64,000 nt of DNA from Cognatundibacterium squillarum (GCF_014652435.1 NZ_BMYU01000006.1:186001-250000), one strand, 5' to 3'; shown: positions 18,241 to 27,570, counted from the first letter of the stretch. The notes: generated by a model not told the origin, from the letters alone. Translations and numbers: made by a program.

Positions 18241-19181
18241 GCTCTGTACGGATGTTCCGGAAACGCAGCTTCTTCTTCAGCGCGACGACCTGCCTGATGC
18301 GACGGGTCCTGATACAGCCACGGCAGAATGAATTTGGTCATTTCCGATGCGGCATGAACCGGTGCCGCAGACTGATGTGCGACTGCACTGCAGATTGCTT
18401 CGATCAGGCACAGCGCTGCGCCCTCGGAATTCGGGGAGAACTGGCGGCGGGTTTGTGCAAACAGCGTGATATCTGCCAGTGCTGCCAGCGGTGAACTGGG
18501 CGCATCGGTCAGCGCCAGTATCGGCACCCGTTTTTCTTTCAGCTGCGTCAGAATGGTCACAACGTCTGCCGCATAACGCGGGAAGGAAATCCCGATCACC
18601 AGATCTTTTTCTGTATATTTGAACATCTGTCGGGCCACGGTCGACGGACCGGCGGTGCCCATAGCAGACTGTACCGTTTTGCAATACGGGTCCAGATTGT
18701 GGGCCATCAGGCCGGCAAGAAAACCACTGGCACCATAGCCGATGATATAAATCCGTTCTGCATTCAGAATCATGCGCGCCGCTTGTTCGCACAGTGCCGG
18801 ATCCAGTCCGCGGCGTGTTGCTTCCAGATTCGCAATATCTTCGTTGAGTGTGCCTGCAATAATTTCTGCCGGTGTGGCAGGGCGCTGCACTTCATTGCGC
18901 AGATTATCAATCGGTACCAGCATTGCTTCAAAACCGCTGACCAGTTCGGCGCGGAACTGCGGGTAGCCTTCAAAGCCGAGTGCCCGCGCAAAGCGGTTGG
19001 CGGTGGCGACCGAAATGCCGACGGCATTTGCCAGTTCATCGATGGACATCGTGGCGGAGCGGAATACATTTGACAACACATAATCCGCTGCTTTTTTATG
19101 GGCTTTCGACAAGTTCATATATACCTTGCCGATGCGGGCATTGACGGTGCCGCCAAGGGCTTGTGTGTCAGGACGATTCAT
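18237..19181 (-). CDS. MurR/RpiR-family transcriptional regulator
   Basis: A 314-residue regulator. The N-terminal helix-turn-helix domain contains MSIDELANAVGISVATANRF (about 55-74). The C-terminal SIS sugar-phosphate-binding domain has the phosphosugar loop region IYIIGYGASGFLAGL and LVIGISFPRYAADVV. Members usually sense an amino-sugar phosphate or related metabolite. The coupling with isoaspartyl peptidase suggests control of amino-acid or peptide scavenging, but the ligand cannot be read from sequence. The start MNRPDTQAL was chosen over an upstream extension of 50 codons that looks non-coding. Confidence 0.9.
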   Translation of the reverse strand: MNRPDTQALGGTVNARIGKVYMNLSKAHKKAADYVLSNVFRSATMSIDELANAVGISVATANRFARALGFEGYPQFRAELVSGFEAMLVPIDNLRNEVQRPATPAEIIAGTLNEDIANLEATRRGLDPALCEQAARMILNAERIYIIGYGASGFLAGLMAHNLDPYCKTVQSAMGTAGPSTVARQMFKYTEKDLVIGISFPRYAADVVTILTQLKEKRVPILALTDAPSSPLAALADITLFAQTRRQFSPNSEGAALCLIEAICSAVAHQSAAPVHAASEMTKFILPWLYQDPSHQAGRRAEEEAAFPEHPYRA

Positions 19182-19516
19182 GGTCTGCGGGAGAAGTCGG
19201 GAAATCGGTTTGTAAATATAGTTTCGGGTATTTGAAATGTAAAGAAATAAAACATTGCATCCCCTGTCAGTCAGTTGCGGACACGAGACAGACCACTGTA
19301 CTGTCGTTCGATACCAACGCTGACCTGACATGCTGCAGCAGACAGCAGGGCGAATGGTCGCATCGTTAGAGCAGAATTTAATTCTTTAATGCGAAAAATA
19401 GCCAAACGATATTCTTGAATTAAAGAGTTTTATGCTGCTGCAGGCTGAATGCGTGACCGGCCACGGCTGGCTGCCCTTCCGTCGGCAACATGTTTGTACG
19501 TCATTCCGGTTGCCGG
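19182..19516. other. Intergenic region upstream of the RpiR-type gene
   Basis: No gene is supportable here. The only structure seen is an AT-rich inverted repeat, AATTCTTTAAT (19380-19390) against ATTAAAGAGTT (19419-19429) with one mismatch, about 200 bases before the regulator start. Confidence 0.4.
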
Positions 19517-19546
19517 AAAAACAAACGGCAGCCAGAGGGCTGCCGT
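19517..19546 (-). terminator. Intrinsic terminator of mnmA
   Basis: ACGGCAGCC and GGCTGCCGT arms with a 4-base loop are followed in the leftward transcript by TTTGTTTTT, 20 bases after the mnmA stop. Confidence 0.88.
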
Positions 19547-19565
19547 CGTAATAAGGAAACAGTGT

Positions 19566-20663
19566 TCAGCGACTGGCGCTGTGAATGATGCCACCGCCGA
19601 GGCAGATATCGCCGTCATACAGCACGGCAGACTGACCGGGAGTCACTGCCCATTGCGCATCCGGAAATTGCAAGCGGAAGCTTTGAGCATCGCCACTGAG
19701 ATGGCAGGCGACATCCGGCTGGCGATAGCGGGTTTTGGCGGAATAGTTACCGGCTTCCGGTACTGAGCCGGCGACCCAGCTGGTCTGGCTTGCTTCGAGC
19801 TCGCCGGAAAGCAGCCATGGATGATCATGTCCCTGTACCACGTACAGGCGGTTGTTTTTCACATCTTTGCGTGCGACATACCAGGCATCACTGGAGCCAT
19901 CGGCTTTCTGATGGGTTTTGATGCCGCCGATGCCGATCCCTTTGCGCTGACCCAGCGTGTAAAAGCTGAGACCGACGTGCTTGCCGATGACTTGCTCTTC
20001 CGGTGTACGGATTTCACCCGGCTGGAATGACAGATAGCGGTTCAGGAAGTCGCGGAAAGGGCGCTCGCCGATGAAGCAGATGCCGGTGGAATCTTTTTTG
20101 CGCGCATTCGGTAACTGCAGGCGTTCTGCAATTTTGCGGACTTCGGTTTTCGGGATTTCACCGAGCGGAAACAGCGTGTTGGCCAGTTGTTTCTGGTTCA
20201 GCCTGTGCAGGAAGTAACTCTGATCCTTGCTCGCATCCAGTGCTTTCAGCAATTGAAACTGACCATCGACTTCACGCACCCGCGCATAGTGGCCGGTGGC
20301 GATGTAATCGGCACCCAGCGTCATGGCGTGGTCGAGGAAGGCTTTGAATTTGATTTCGGCGTTACACAGCACATCCGGATTCGGTGTGCGGCCTGCTTCG
20401 TATTCGCGCAGAAATTCGGCGAATACGCGGTCTTTGTATTCAGCGGCAAAATTGACCGCTTCGATATCGACGCCTACCACGTCTGCCACGCTGACCGCAT
20501 CAATCCAGTCTTCGCGGGTGGAGCAGTATTCGGAATCATCGTCATCTTCCCAGTTTTTCATAAACAGGCCGATGACTTCGTAGCCCTGTTCTTTTAGTAA
20601 CCAGGCGGAAACCGACGAATCTACGCCGCCGGACATACCGATCACAACACGTTTTTTACTCAT
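19566..20663 (-). CDS. mnmA: tRNA-specific 2-thiouridylase
   Basis: A 365-residue enzyme that makes 2-thiouridine at the wobble position of tRNAs for Lys, Glu and Gln. The PP-loop [15 protein letters not shown] binds ATP for uridine adenylation. The catalytic pair is C100 in [12 protein letters not shown] and C196 in [12 protein letters not shown]. The C-terminal beta-barrel ends with [11 protein letters not shown]. The start codon overlaps the NUDIX stop codon by four bases, so the pair is co-translated. Length and motifs are complete. Confidence 0.98.
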   Translation of the reverse strand: MSKKRVVIGMSGGVDSSVSAWLLKEQGYEVIGLFMKNWEDDDDSEYCSTREDWIDAVSVADVVGVDIEAVNFAAEYKDRVFAEFLREYEAGRTPNPDVLCNAEIKFKAFLDHAMTLGADYIATGHYARVREVDGQFQLLKALDASKDQSYFLHRLNQKQLANTLFPLGEIPKTEVRKIAERLQLPNARKKDSTGICFIGERPFRDFLNRYLSFQPGEIRTPEEQVIGKHVGLSFYTLGQRKGIGIGGIKTHQKADGSSDAWYVARKDVKNNRLYVVQGHDHPWLLSGELEASQTSWVAGSVPEAGNYSAKTRYRQPDVACHLSGDAQSFRLQFPDAQWAVTPGQSAVLYDGDICLGGGIIHSASR

Positions 20664-21130
20664 AAAGCACTTGGATGGGTGAAGAGCAGTGACAAAGGTG
20701 CACGTTTGCCACGCAGGTAATCATCAATACATTGCAGCACCAGCGGACTGCGGTGCTGATGTTCACAGTTCAGGATCTCAGCATAGCTCATCCAGCGCGC
20801 GGCGCGGATGCCATGATCGAGCGGGCGGTCTGTCAGGTCACCGGCATCGCCGGTAAATGCAAAGCGCAGATACGTCACGGTTTCGCCACTGGATGGCGAT
20901 ACAAATGTCGATAAATACGTGCCGACCAGCGCTGTCGGCTGAAATTCATAGGCTGTTTCTTCCAGCGTTTCGCGAATCACGGCCTGTTCCAGCGATTCCT
21001 TCGCTTCCAGATGACCGGCTGGCTGATTAATACGTACACCGTCCGGCGTATCTTCTTCAACCATCAGAAAGCGGTTCTGACGTTCGATGATCGCCGCAAC
21101 AGTGACGGAGGGTTTCCAGATGGTAGACAT
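20660..21130 (-). CDS. NUDIX hydrolase (NudJ-like)
   Basis: A 156-residue pyrophosphohydrolase. The NUDIX box starts at [20 protein letters not shown], with the metal-binding RE and EE residues intact; the small residue two after EE is alanine where glycine is usual. The N-terminus [20 protein letters not shown] and general layout resemble NudJ/YmfB, which acts on thiamine and nucleotide pyrophosphates; in many proteobacteria this gene sits next to mnmA, as it does here. The exact substrate is not shown by the sequence. Confidence 0.93.
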   Translation of the reverse strand: MSTIWKPSVTVAAIIERQNRFLMVEEDTPDGVRINQPAGHLEAKESLEQAVIRETLEETAYEFQPTALVGTYLSTFVSPSSGETVTYLRFAFTGDAGDLTDRPLDHGIRAARWMSYAEILNCEHQHRSPLVLQCIDDYLRGKRAPLSLLFTHPSAL

Positions 21131-21609
21131 AGCATTTCCTGTTCAGGCCGGTATTGTACTTGCATGCGCTCTTTTCTGCGCGTTCAGTGCTGTGGCGCAG
21201 CATAAACAGCATTAGCTAATGCGAATTCTGTCTTTACGGATAGTACGTAGTGCGCTGACTGAAAGAACCGTCGTTCTGATGGCAGTGTGTGAACTTTGTT
21301 GCTGATGTAAGTAATTGAATATAAAAGATAAATAAAATTCTCTGTGCGGTTTTGGTGCATTTCTGCAGTTCAGAAATGAGGCGAAATTGCTACATTTTCT
21401 GAAAAAAATCAGCGTTGTTCGCGCTAATGCTTGCATGTAATATCGTTGTCGAATATGACATGTAAGCTTGTGGTAAGCATTGATGGTGCACCTGTGTGCA
21501 CTGCCGCAAGCGGGGTGATGCGGACCGGCGGGATGCCGGGGCAGCAGTGTCATGACCGGTTTTAACAGCAGTTTTCGAAAGATTTCATTAATCAACAGGG
21601 AGCAGTGCT
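21131..21609. other. Intergenic region between the NUDIX gene and pntA
   Basis: A 479-base divergent region with a low-GC middle. It must hold the promoters of both divergent units. I see no tRNA, riboswitch or convincing small gene. A good AGGGAG ribosome site precedes pntA. Confidence 0.5.
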
Positions 21610-22725
21610 ATGAGAATCGGCATTCCAGCCGAGATCAGGCCGGGGGAAACCAGGGTGGCGGCCACCCCCGAAACGATCAAGAAGTATGTGGCCGCAGGAC
21701 ATGAGGTCGTGGTGCAGAGCGGTGCAGGGATTGCATCCAGTATTACGGACGATGCTTATCAGGCAGCCGGTGCGGTGCTGACCGATGCCGCCGGTGCACT
21801 GAGTGCCGATCTGGTACTCAAAGTCCGTGCGCCGGATGCGAATGAGCGGACGCTGATGCGTAAGGACAGCGTTTTAGTAGGAATGCTCAATCCTTATGAT
21901 GCTGATAATAATGCGGCCATGGCGGCGGCAGGATTCAGCGCTTTTGCACTGGAAGCGGCACCCCGCATTACCCGTGCACAGTCGATGGACGTATTGTCCT
22001 CGCAAGCCAATATTGCCGGTTACAAAGCGGTAATGCTGGCTGCAAACACTTACCAGCGCTTCATGCCTATGCTGATGACGGCAGCCGGTACGGTGAAAGC
22101 CGCCCGTGTGCTGATCATGGGGGTCGGCGTCGCAGGCTTACAGGCCATCGCGACCGCCAAGCGTCTGGGCGCGGTGATCGAAGCGTCTGACGTTAGACCT
22201 CCGGTCAAAGAACAAGTAGAATCTCTCGGTGCGAAATTCATTGATGTCCCCTACGAGACCGATGAAGAACGCGAAATCGCTCAGGGTGTCGGCGGCTATG
22301 CACGTCCTATGCCCGCAGCCTGGATGCAACGTCAGGCGGCTCTTGTCCATGAGCGGGCCAAACTGGCTGACATCATTATTACTACTGCTCTGATACCTGG
22401 CCGCAAAGCACCGGTGCTCATTTCCGAAGAGACCGTGAAAGCGATGAAACCGGGCTCCGTAATTGTGGATATGGCGGTGGAACAAGGCGGCAATTGTCCT
22501 TTATCTGAACTGGGCAAAACCGTCACCCGCCACGGTGTACACATTATCGGAGAACCAAATCTGGCTTGCCTGGTGGCAGCGGACGCTTCGGCGCTGTATG
22601 CCCGCAATGTGCTGGATTTCCTGAAACTGATCATCACCAAAGATGGTGCACTCGCGATTAACCGCGAAGATGAGATCGTCGCAGCGACGCTGGTGTGTGC
22701 CGGCGGGGAGGTACTCAGAAAGTAG
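21610..22725 (+). CDS. pntAA: NAD(P) transhydrogenase subunit alpha, part 1 (NAD(H)-binding)
   Basis: A 371-residue soluble domain I of proton-translocating transhydrogenase, the NAD(H)-binding part that exchanges hydride with the NADP domain. It shows the alanine-dehydrogenase-like start MRIGIPAEIRPGETRVAATP, the segment ARVLIMGVGVAGLQAIATAK (Rossmann NAD site) and VDMAVEQGGNCPLSE. In this genome the alpha chain is split: this piece stops where the membrane part would begin, and that part is encoded separately after panD. The split form is known in many bacteria. Confidence 0.96.
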   Translation: MRIGIPAEIRPGETRVAATPETIKKYVAAGHEVVVQSGAGIASSITDDAYQAAGAVLTDAAGALSADLVLKVRAPDANERTLMRKDSVLVGMLNPYDADNNAAMAAAGFSAFALEAAPRITRAQSMDVLSSQANIAGYKAVMLAANTYQRFMPMLMTAAGTVKAARVLIMGVGVAGLQAIATAKRLGAVIEASDVRPPVKEQVESLGAKFIDVPYETDEEREIAQGVGGYARPMPAAWMQRQAALVHERAKLADIIITTALIPGRKAPVLISEETVKAMKPGSVIVDMAVEQGGNCPLSELGKTVTRHGVHIIGEPNLACLVAADASALYARNVLDFLKLIITKDGALAINREDEIVAATLVCAGGEVLRK

Positions 22726-22771
22726 CGGATAAGGTCAGATTCCGTAACTTGTACCTGAAAGTTGAAAGATC

Positions 22772-23131
22772 ATGCAAAGAAATATGCTCCGCGCCAAAAT
22801 TCATCGCGCAACTGTGACCCAGTGCGACCTCCACTACGAAGGCTCCTGTGGAATCGATGAAGATCTGCTTGATGCTGCGAACATCATTGAGAACGAGCAG
22901 ATTGAGCTGTACAACGTCAATAACGGCGAACGTTTTTCCACCTACGCAATTAAAGGTAAGCGCGGCAGTGGTGAAATTTCCCTGAATGGCGCTGCAGCTC
23001 GCAGGGTGCAACTGGGCGACCTGATGATTATCTGCACTTACGCGCCGATGACAGAAGAAGAAGCGCGTAACTACAAACCGAAAGTCGTGTTTGTGAACGG
23101 TAAAAATCAGATCACCAGTCTGAAGGAGTAA
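22772..23131 (+). CDS. panD: Aspartate 1-decarboxylase proenzyme
   Basis: A 119-residue pyruvoyl enzyme that makes beta-alanine for pantothenate and coenzyme A. Self-cleavage is expected between G24 and S25 in HYEGSCGID, giving the pyruvoyl group on the alpha chain. [13 protein letters not shown] and [16 protein letters not shown] are typical. The start MQRNML gives the correct numbering for the cleavage site. It is inserted between the two halves of the transhydrogenase alpha subunit, 46 bases after the first and 120 before the second, all in one direction. Confidence 0.97.
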   Translation: MQRNMLRAKIHRATVTQCDLHYEGSCGIDEDLLDAANIIENEQIELYNVNNGERFSTYAIKGKRGSGEISLNGAAARRVQLGDLMIICTYAPMTEEEARNYKPKVVFVNGKNQITSLKE

Positions 23132-23251
23132 CGGCAAGCCCGTTGCAGCATGGTCCGGTCGGCAGTTCCGGCCGGAACCTGCGCCCCGCAGTTTGAACGG
23201 GAGTGCTTCTTTTGCATGTCAGCTCAGAATAAATTATCCAGAGAGGACATC

Positions 23252-23563
23252 ATGGAAGTCAGTCATACCCTTACCAACCTGATCATTTTTGTGCTGGCCG
23301 TTTATGTCGGCTACCACGTGGTGTGGAACGTCACACCTGCTTTACATACTCCCCTGATGGCGGTCACTAATGCGGTATCGGCCATTATCATCGTTGGCGC
23401 CATGCTGGCTGCCGGTCTGACCGAAGGCGTACTCGCGCAGGTCATGGGCACGGTCGCGGTTGCGCTTGCTGCAGTGAATGTATTCGGCGGTTTTCTGGTC
23501 ACACAGAGGATGCTGGAAATGTTCCGTAAGAAAGAGAAGAACACTGCAGCGGAGGGCAAATAA
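23252..23563 (+). CDS. pntAB: NAD(P) transhydrogenase subunit alpha, part 2 (membrane)
   Basis: A 103-residue integral membrane piece of transhydrogenase domain II, with three to four hydrophobic helices (LTNLIIFVLAVYVGYHVVW; TNAVSAIIIVGAMLAAG; VAVALAAVNVFGGFLV) and a basic tail. It joins PntB to form the proton channel. The start MEVSHTLT follows AGAGAGGACATC; 34 upstream in-frame codons are not family-like. Its stop overlaps the pntB start (TAATG). Confidence 0.95.
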   Translation: MEVSHTLTNLIIFVLAVYVGYHVVWNVTPALHTPLMAVTNAVSAIIIVGAMLAAGLTEGVLAQVMGTVAVALAAVNVFGGFLVTQRMLEMFRKKEKNTAAEGK

Positions 23564-24996
23564 TGAGTATGAATCTGGTCACGATGCTGTATCTGATTGC
23601 ATCGGTCTGTTTTATCCAGGCCTTGAAAGGCTTGTCTCATCCTTCCACAGCCCGTAAAGGAAATGCGTTCGGCATGGCCGGTATGGCAATTGCCGCATTC
23701 ACGACCGTGGCGCTGATTATCAAACTGAAATCCGAAGCAACCGGCGGCGGTATCGGCTACGGACTGGTCACGCTGGGCGTGGTGGTCGGTGGCGGTATCG
23801 GCGCCATTCTCGCCAAGCGCGTGGAAATGACCAAGATGCCGGAACTGGTAGCAGCGATGCACTCGTTGATTGGTCTGGCGGCAGTCTGTATCGCGGTGGC
23901 AGTGGTGGCAGAGCCATGGGTATTCAATATCACCGGTCGTGCGGAAGCGATTCCGGTCGGTAACCGTGTGGAATTGTTTATCGGTACCTTTGTCGGTGCG
24001 ATTACCTTCTCCGGTTCGGTGATCGCCTTCGGTAAATTGTCCGGTAAATACAAGTTCCGTCTGTTTCAGGGCGCACCGGTGAATTTTGCCGGTCAGCACA
24101 TGCTGAATCTGGTGCTGGCGCTGCTGATGATCGGTCTCGGTGTTGCGTTCTGCGTCACGCAAAGCTGGACACCGTTCGCGGCGATGACGGCGATTGCCTT
24201 CGTGCTGGGTGTGCTGATCATCATCCCTATCGGCGGTGCGGATATGCCGGTGGTGGTGTCGATGCTGAACAGTTATTCCGGCTGGGCTGCAGCGGGGATC
24301 GGCTTTTCGCTTAATAACTCGATGCTGATTATCGCCGGTTCGCTGGTTGGTTCGTCCGGTGCGATTCTGTCGTACATCATGTGTAAAGCGATGAACCGCT
24401 CGTTCTTCAACGTGATTCTCGGCGGCTTCGGTGGCGAGGCAGCCTCGGGCGGCGCAGCAGCGCAGGCGCAGCGCAATGTGAAATCCGGCTCTCCGGACGA
24501 CGCCGCCTTCCTGATGACGAATGCAGAATCCGTCATTATCGTGCCGGGTTACGGTCTGGCGGTGGCGCGTGCGCAGCATGCACTGAAAGAACTGACCGAG
24601 AAGCTGACACACGCTGGTGTCAATGTGCGTTACGCGATTCATCCGGTGGCGGGCCGTATGCCGGGTCATATGAACGTGCTGCTGGCAGAAGCCGAAGTGC
24701 CTTACGATCAGGTGTTTGAAATGGAAGATATCAACTCTGAATTCGGTCAGGCGGACGTGGTGCTGGTGCTGGGCGCGAATGACGTGGTGAATCCTGCTGC
24801 GAAAGATCCGAAATCGCCGATTGCCGGCATGCCGATTCTGGAAGCATACAAAGCGAAAACCGTGATCGTGAACAAACGTTCTATGGCCTCCGGTTACGCC
24901 GGTCTGGACAATGAATTGTTCTACATGGATAAAACCATGATGGTGTTCGGTGACGCGAAAAAAGTCATCGAAGACATGGTGAAAGCAGTGGAGTAA
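23563..24996 (+). CDS. pntB: NAD(P) transhydrogenase subunit beta
   Basis: A 477-residue subunit combining the rest of membrane domain II (about eight helices, residues 1-275) and the soluble NADP(H)-binding domain III (about 290-477). Domain III shows SVIIVPGYGLAVARAQHAL, YAIHPVAGRMPGHMNVLLAE and VLVLGANDVVNPAA, which bind NADP. The enzyme uses the proton gradient to make NADPH from NADH. It is coupled to pntAB by a one-base overlap, and the operon ends at a terminator shortly after. Confidence 0.97.
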   Translation: MSMNLVTMLYLIASVCFIQALKGLSHPSTARKGNAFGMAGMAIAAFTTVALIIKLKSEATGGGIGYGLVTLGVVVGGGIGAILAKRVEMTKMPELVAAMHSLIGLAAVCIAVAVVAEPWVFNITGRAEAIPVGNRVELFIGTFVGAITFSGSVIAFGKLSGKYKFRLFQGAPVNFAGQHMLNLVLALLMIGLGVAFCVTQSWTPFAAMTAIAFVLGVLIIIPIGGADMPVVVSMLNSYSGWAAAGIGFSLNNSMLIIAGSLVGSSGAILSYIMCKAMNRSFFNVILGGFGGEAASGGAAAQAQRNVKSGSPDDAAFLMTNAESVIIVPGYGLAVARAQHALKELTEKLTHAGVNVRYAIHPVAGRMPGHMNVLLAEAEVPYDQVFEMEDINSEFGQADVVLVLGANDVVNPAAKDPKSPIAGMPILEAYKAKTVIVNKRSMASGYAGLDNELFYMDKTMMVFGDAKKVIEDMVKAVE

Positions 24997-25050
24997 TCCG
25001 GCTGATGCTGAAGCTGCGCAAGCGGTTTCAGCCAGTATCGCAGCGCAAAG

Positions 25051-25077
25051 AAAACCGCCCTCTGTGGCGGTTTTTTT
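25051..25077 (+). terminator. Intrinsic terminator of the pnt operon
   Basis: ACCGCC and GGCGGT arms around CTCTGT are followed by seven T residues, 55 bases after the pntB stop. Confidence 0.9.
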
Positions 25078-25113
25078 ACGGGCTGACCAGAGCGTGGCGG
25101 GAATCAGGAAAAA

Positions 25114-25236
25114 TGGCGCAAAATGGCCTGAAATGCGGAGTTCGGCACAGAAAAACGGCCATTTTTGCGGACGTCCTCGAAAACAGTGGCTGAGCGGGGT
25201 GCTCTGAAAATGCCTGATGACGATTTCTGCACAAGA
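25114..25236 (+). repeat. Interspersed repeat, copy C (diverged)
   Basis: The left block (GGCCTGAAATGCGGAG, then TTCGGCACAG) and the right block (GCCTGATGACGATTTCTGCA) match the other copies, but the middle has been replaced or scrambled. It lies between the pnt terminator and the convergent arginase gene. Confidence 0.6.
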
Positions 25237-25305
25237 TACAGTTATTCGGGGCGAACGGATCCGGGGAGCAGAAAGATCAGAGCGCTGTAAAACGATGTGA
25301 CATCA

Positions 25306-25365
25306 AACGAAAATTCACTCAACCGGAATTCATCAAACCAGAATGTATTCAACGAAAATGCAATC
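25306..25365. repeat. Four tandem copies of a 15-bp unit
   Basis: Units begin AACGAAAATTCACTC, AACCGGAATTCATCA, AACCAGAATGTATTC and AACGAAAATGCAATC. Read in one frame they would give an N-x-N pentapeptide repeat, but the frame continues antisense through arginase and is unlikely to be a gene. It lies just before the arginase terminator. Confidence 0.6.
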
Positions 25366-25371
25366 ATCGAC

Positions 25372-25412
25372 CCCCTAAAACAAAACGCCGCAGAACGCGG
25401 CGTTTGTGTTTT
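25372..25412 (-). terminator. Terminator of the arginase operon
   Basis: AAACGCCGC and GCGGCGTTT arms with a 5-base loop have T-rich flanks on both sides, 22 bases after the arginase stop. Confidence 0.85.
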
Positions 25413-25433
25413 ACAGCAAAAAGCAGGGCAGAA

Positions 25434-26345
25434 TCAGTTGCGTACCAGTGTCGATTTACCGAACAGGCTTTCGATCAGATCGACCGCCAGTGTTGCAGAC
25501 TGGTTGCGCACATCCAGTGCCGGATTCAGTTCCACCACATCCAGCGAGCCGAGCAGGCCGGTGTCCGCGATCATTTCCATACACAGTTGCGCTTCGCGGT
25601 AAGTCGGGCCACCCATCACGGCAGTGCCCACACCCGGTGCGATGCTAGGATCGAGGCAGTCGATATCAAAGCTGACATGCAGATGCGTATTTGCATCCAG
25701 ACCTGCCAGTGCAGAACTCATCACATTGCGCATACCGTATTCATCGATGTAGCGCATGTCGTAGACCTGAATATTCAGTTCGTGAATGAATTTCTTTTCA
25801 CCTTCATCGACGCTGCGGATACCGATCTGGCGGATGTCGGATGGCTGGATCGCCGGTGTGAAACCCGCGTAATCAATCAGTTCTTTCGGACCGTGACCCA
25901 TCAGGCAGGCCACCGGCATACCGTGGATATTGCCGGTCGGGCTGATGGTGGCCAGATTGCTGTCGGCATGCGCATCAAACCACAGCACGCGCAGTTTTTT
26001 ACCCTGACGGCGGCAGTGTGCCGCCACCGCGCTGATTGAGCCAATCGCCAGACAGTGATCACCACCCAGCATCATCGGGAAATGGCCGTCTTTGAACGCA
26101 GCTTCGACGGCATCATACACAGCCTGATTCCAGTCGATCGCTTCTTTCAGATGGCGCAGGCCATTGACCGGTTCCTGCCATGGATTGGCAGGGCCGTGCA
26201 GATTGCCGCGGTCGATGACTTGCAGGTTCAGACCCTGCAGTGCTTCGGCCAGACCGGCAACACGCAGTGCATCCGGTCCCATACTTGCGCCTTTGACGCT
26301 GGCGCCGACATCGGTTGGCGCCCCGATAAGGGAAATGGTTTTCAT
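25434..26345 (-). CDS. rocF: Arginase
   Basis: A 303-residue manganese enzyme that splits arginine into ornithine and urea. The metal ligands are all visible: GGDHCLAIGS (near 100), WFDAHADSN (near 127) and SFDIDCLDPS (near 230). The N-terminus MKTISLIGAPTDVGASVKGA is typical. It follows ornithine cyclodeaminase in the same direction with 39 bases between, so the two convert arginine to ornithine to proline. The start MKTISL was preferred to a frame extension of ten codons. Confidence 0.96.
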   Translation of the reverse strand: MKTISLIGAPTDVGASVKGASMGPDALRVAGLAEALQGLNLQVIDRGNLHGPANPWQEPVNGLRHLKEAIDWNQAVYDAVEAAFKDGHFPMMLGGDHCLAIGSISAVAAHCRRQGKKLRVLWFDAHADSNLATISPTGNIHGMPVACLMGHGPKELIDYAGFTPAIQPSDIRQIGIRSVDEGEKKFIHELNIQVYDMRYIDEYGMRNVMSSALAGLDANTHLHVSFDIDCLDPSIAPGVGTAVMGGPTYREAQLCMEMIADTGLLGSLDVVELNPALDVRNQSATLAVDLIESLFGKSTLVRN

Positions 26346-26384
26346 TCTTCTCTGTTGATAAATAGGCTCAGTCAAATGCCTGTG

Positions 26385-27458
26385 TCAGGCGTGTATCGGT
26401 ACTGCGGGTGCAATACCTGTTTTTTCGTTGCTGATGTTCAGATCAGCCATTCCCATGCCGAACAGATCTTTTGGATCCATCATTTCGGGAATCAGGTCCA
26501 GCATCGGGGTGTCGCGGTGCAGTACAAATTTTTCCAGATAACGCATCGCGGAAAAATCTTCCAGCGCAAAACCGACGGAATCAAATACCGTGACCTGCGC
26601 GGCGCTCTGACGGGCAGCGACGCTGCCGTTGACGATGCGCCAGAATTCGGTCACCGGGAAATCTGCCGGCATTTGCTGCACTTCACCTTCAATTCTTGAC
26701 TGCGGTTCGTATTCTACGACGACAAAGGCTTGCTGCAGTATATCTGCATGCAATTCTGTCTTGCCCGGACAGTCACCGCCAACGCCGTTAATGTGCATAC
26801 CGGGTTCTATCATGTCCGGTGTCAGGATGGTGGCATTGGTTTTGTCTGCGGTGACCGTGGTCACGATATCTGCACCGCGCACGGCTTCTGCGGTGGACGC
26901 AGCACGGATCAGGCGCAGCGACGGGTAGCGGCTGCTCAGGTTACGGATCAGTTTTTCAGTGGCTGCCGGATCGACGTCAAACAAACGGATTTCGTTGATA
27001 CCGAGCATCGTGTGGAAGGCAATCGCCTGAAATTCACTCTGTGCGCCATTGCCGATCAGCGCCATGCTGCGCGAATCCGGACGTGCCATATAGCGTGCTG
27101 CCAGCGCCGAAGTGGCGGCAGTACGCAGTGCGGTGGTCAGGGTCAGTTCCGACAACAGACGCGGATAACCGGTATCCACATCGGCCAGTACACCGAACGC
27201 GGTGACGGTCAGCAGACCGGCGTGGGTGTTTTTCGGATGGCCGTTCACGTATTTGAAGCTGTAATGGGTGCCGTCAGAAATCGGCATCAGTTCAATCACG
27301 CCAACGTCAGAATGGCTGGCAACGCGCGGAGTTTTGTCGAATTGTGACCAGCGCAGGTAATCTTCGCGGATCATTTCTGCCATACGGGAAATCGCGGTTT
27401 CCGGTTTGGCTTGTTGTAAATGCTTTTGTAATTCTCTGGTGCCGATATAGCTAACCAT
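26385..27458 (-). CDS. ocd: Ornithine cyclodeaminase
   Basis: A 357-residue enzyme of the mu-crystallin/OCD family that turns ornithine into proline and ammonia using bound NAD. ALRTAATSALAARYMARPDS and the Rossmann segment SMALIGNGAQSEFQAIAFH (near 135) are diagnostic. NGVGGDCPGKTELHADIL carries the catalytic aspartate region. It precedes arginase in a leftward operon and is divergent from an Lrp-type regulator, the usual layout for arginine-inducible catabolism. The start MVSYIGTRELQ follows an AGGAGAAC ribosome site. Confidence 0.95.
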   Translation of the reverse strand: MVSYIGTRELQKHLQQAKPETAISRMAEMIREDYLRWSQFDKTPRVASHSDVGVIELMPISDGTHYSFKYVNGHPKNTHAGLLTVTAFGVLADVDTGYPRLLSELTLTTALRTAATSALAARYMARPDSRSMALIGNGAQSEFQAIAFHTMLGINEIRLFDVDPAATEKLIRNLSSRYPSLRLIRAASTAEAVRGADIVTTVTADKTNATILTPDMIEPGMHINGVGGDCPGKTELHADILQQAFVVVEYEPQSRIEGEVQQMPADFPVTEFWRIVNGSVAARQSAAQVTVFDSVGFALEDFSAMRYLEKFVLHRDTPMLDLIPEMMDPKDLFGMGMADLNISNEKTGIAPAVPIHA

Positions 27459-27538
27459 GATTGTTCTCCTGATCGTTATAGATAGTGAGAACACAGCCAA
27501 TGAACTTAGCCCGGTCGTGCGGGCATGTCCCGAAGCCG

Positions 27539-27570
27539 TTGCGAGATTTATGAAATCTTCAATTTCGCAA
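27539..27570. promoter_or_regulatory. Nested dyad near the ocd promoter
   Basis: An inner palindrome GATTTATGAAATC (27545-27557) lies within an outer inverted repeat TTGCGA/TCGCAA (27539-27544 and 27565-27570), about 85 bases before the ocd start. The ATGAAAT element recurs in the operator cluster next to the regulator gene. Confidence 0.5.

Noticed and set aside
21212-21595. A 127-codon leftward frame in the gap upstream of pntA
   Set aside because: Composition is not protein-like, there is no ribosome site, and it covers the expected promoter region.
23311-24669. A 452-codon leftward frame opposite pntAB and pntB
   Set aside because: Histidine- and arginine-rich antisense shadow of the recognised transhydrogenase genes.
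25297-25602. A GTG-started frame through the 15-bp repeats
   Set aside because: It runs antisense through the end of arginase and its terminator; only the repeat part looks patterned.
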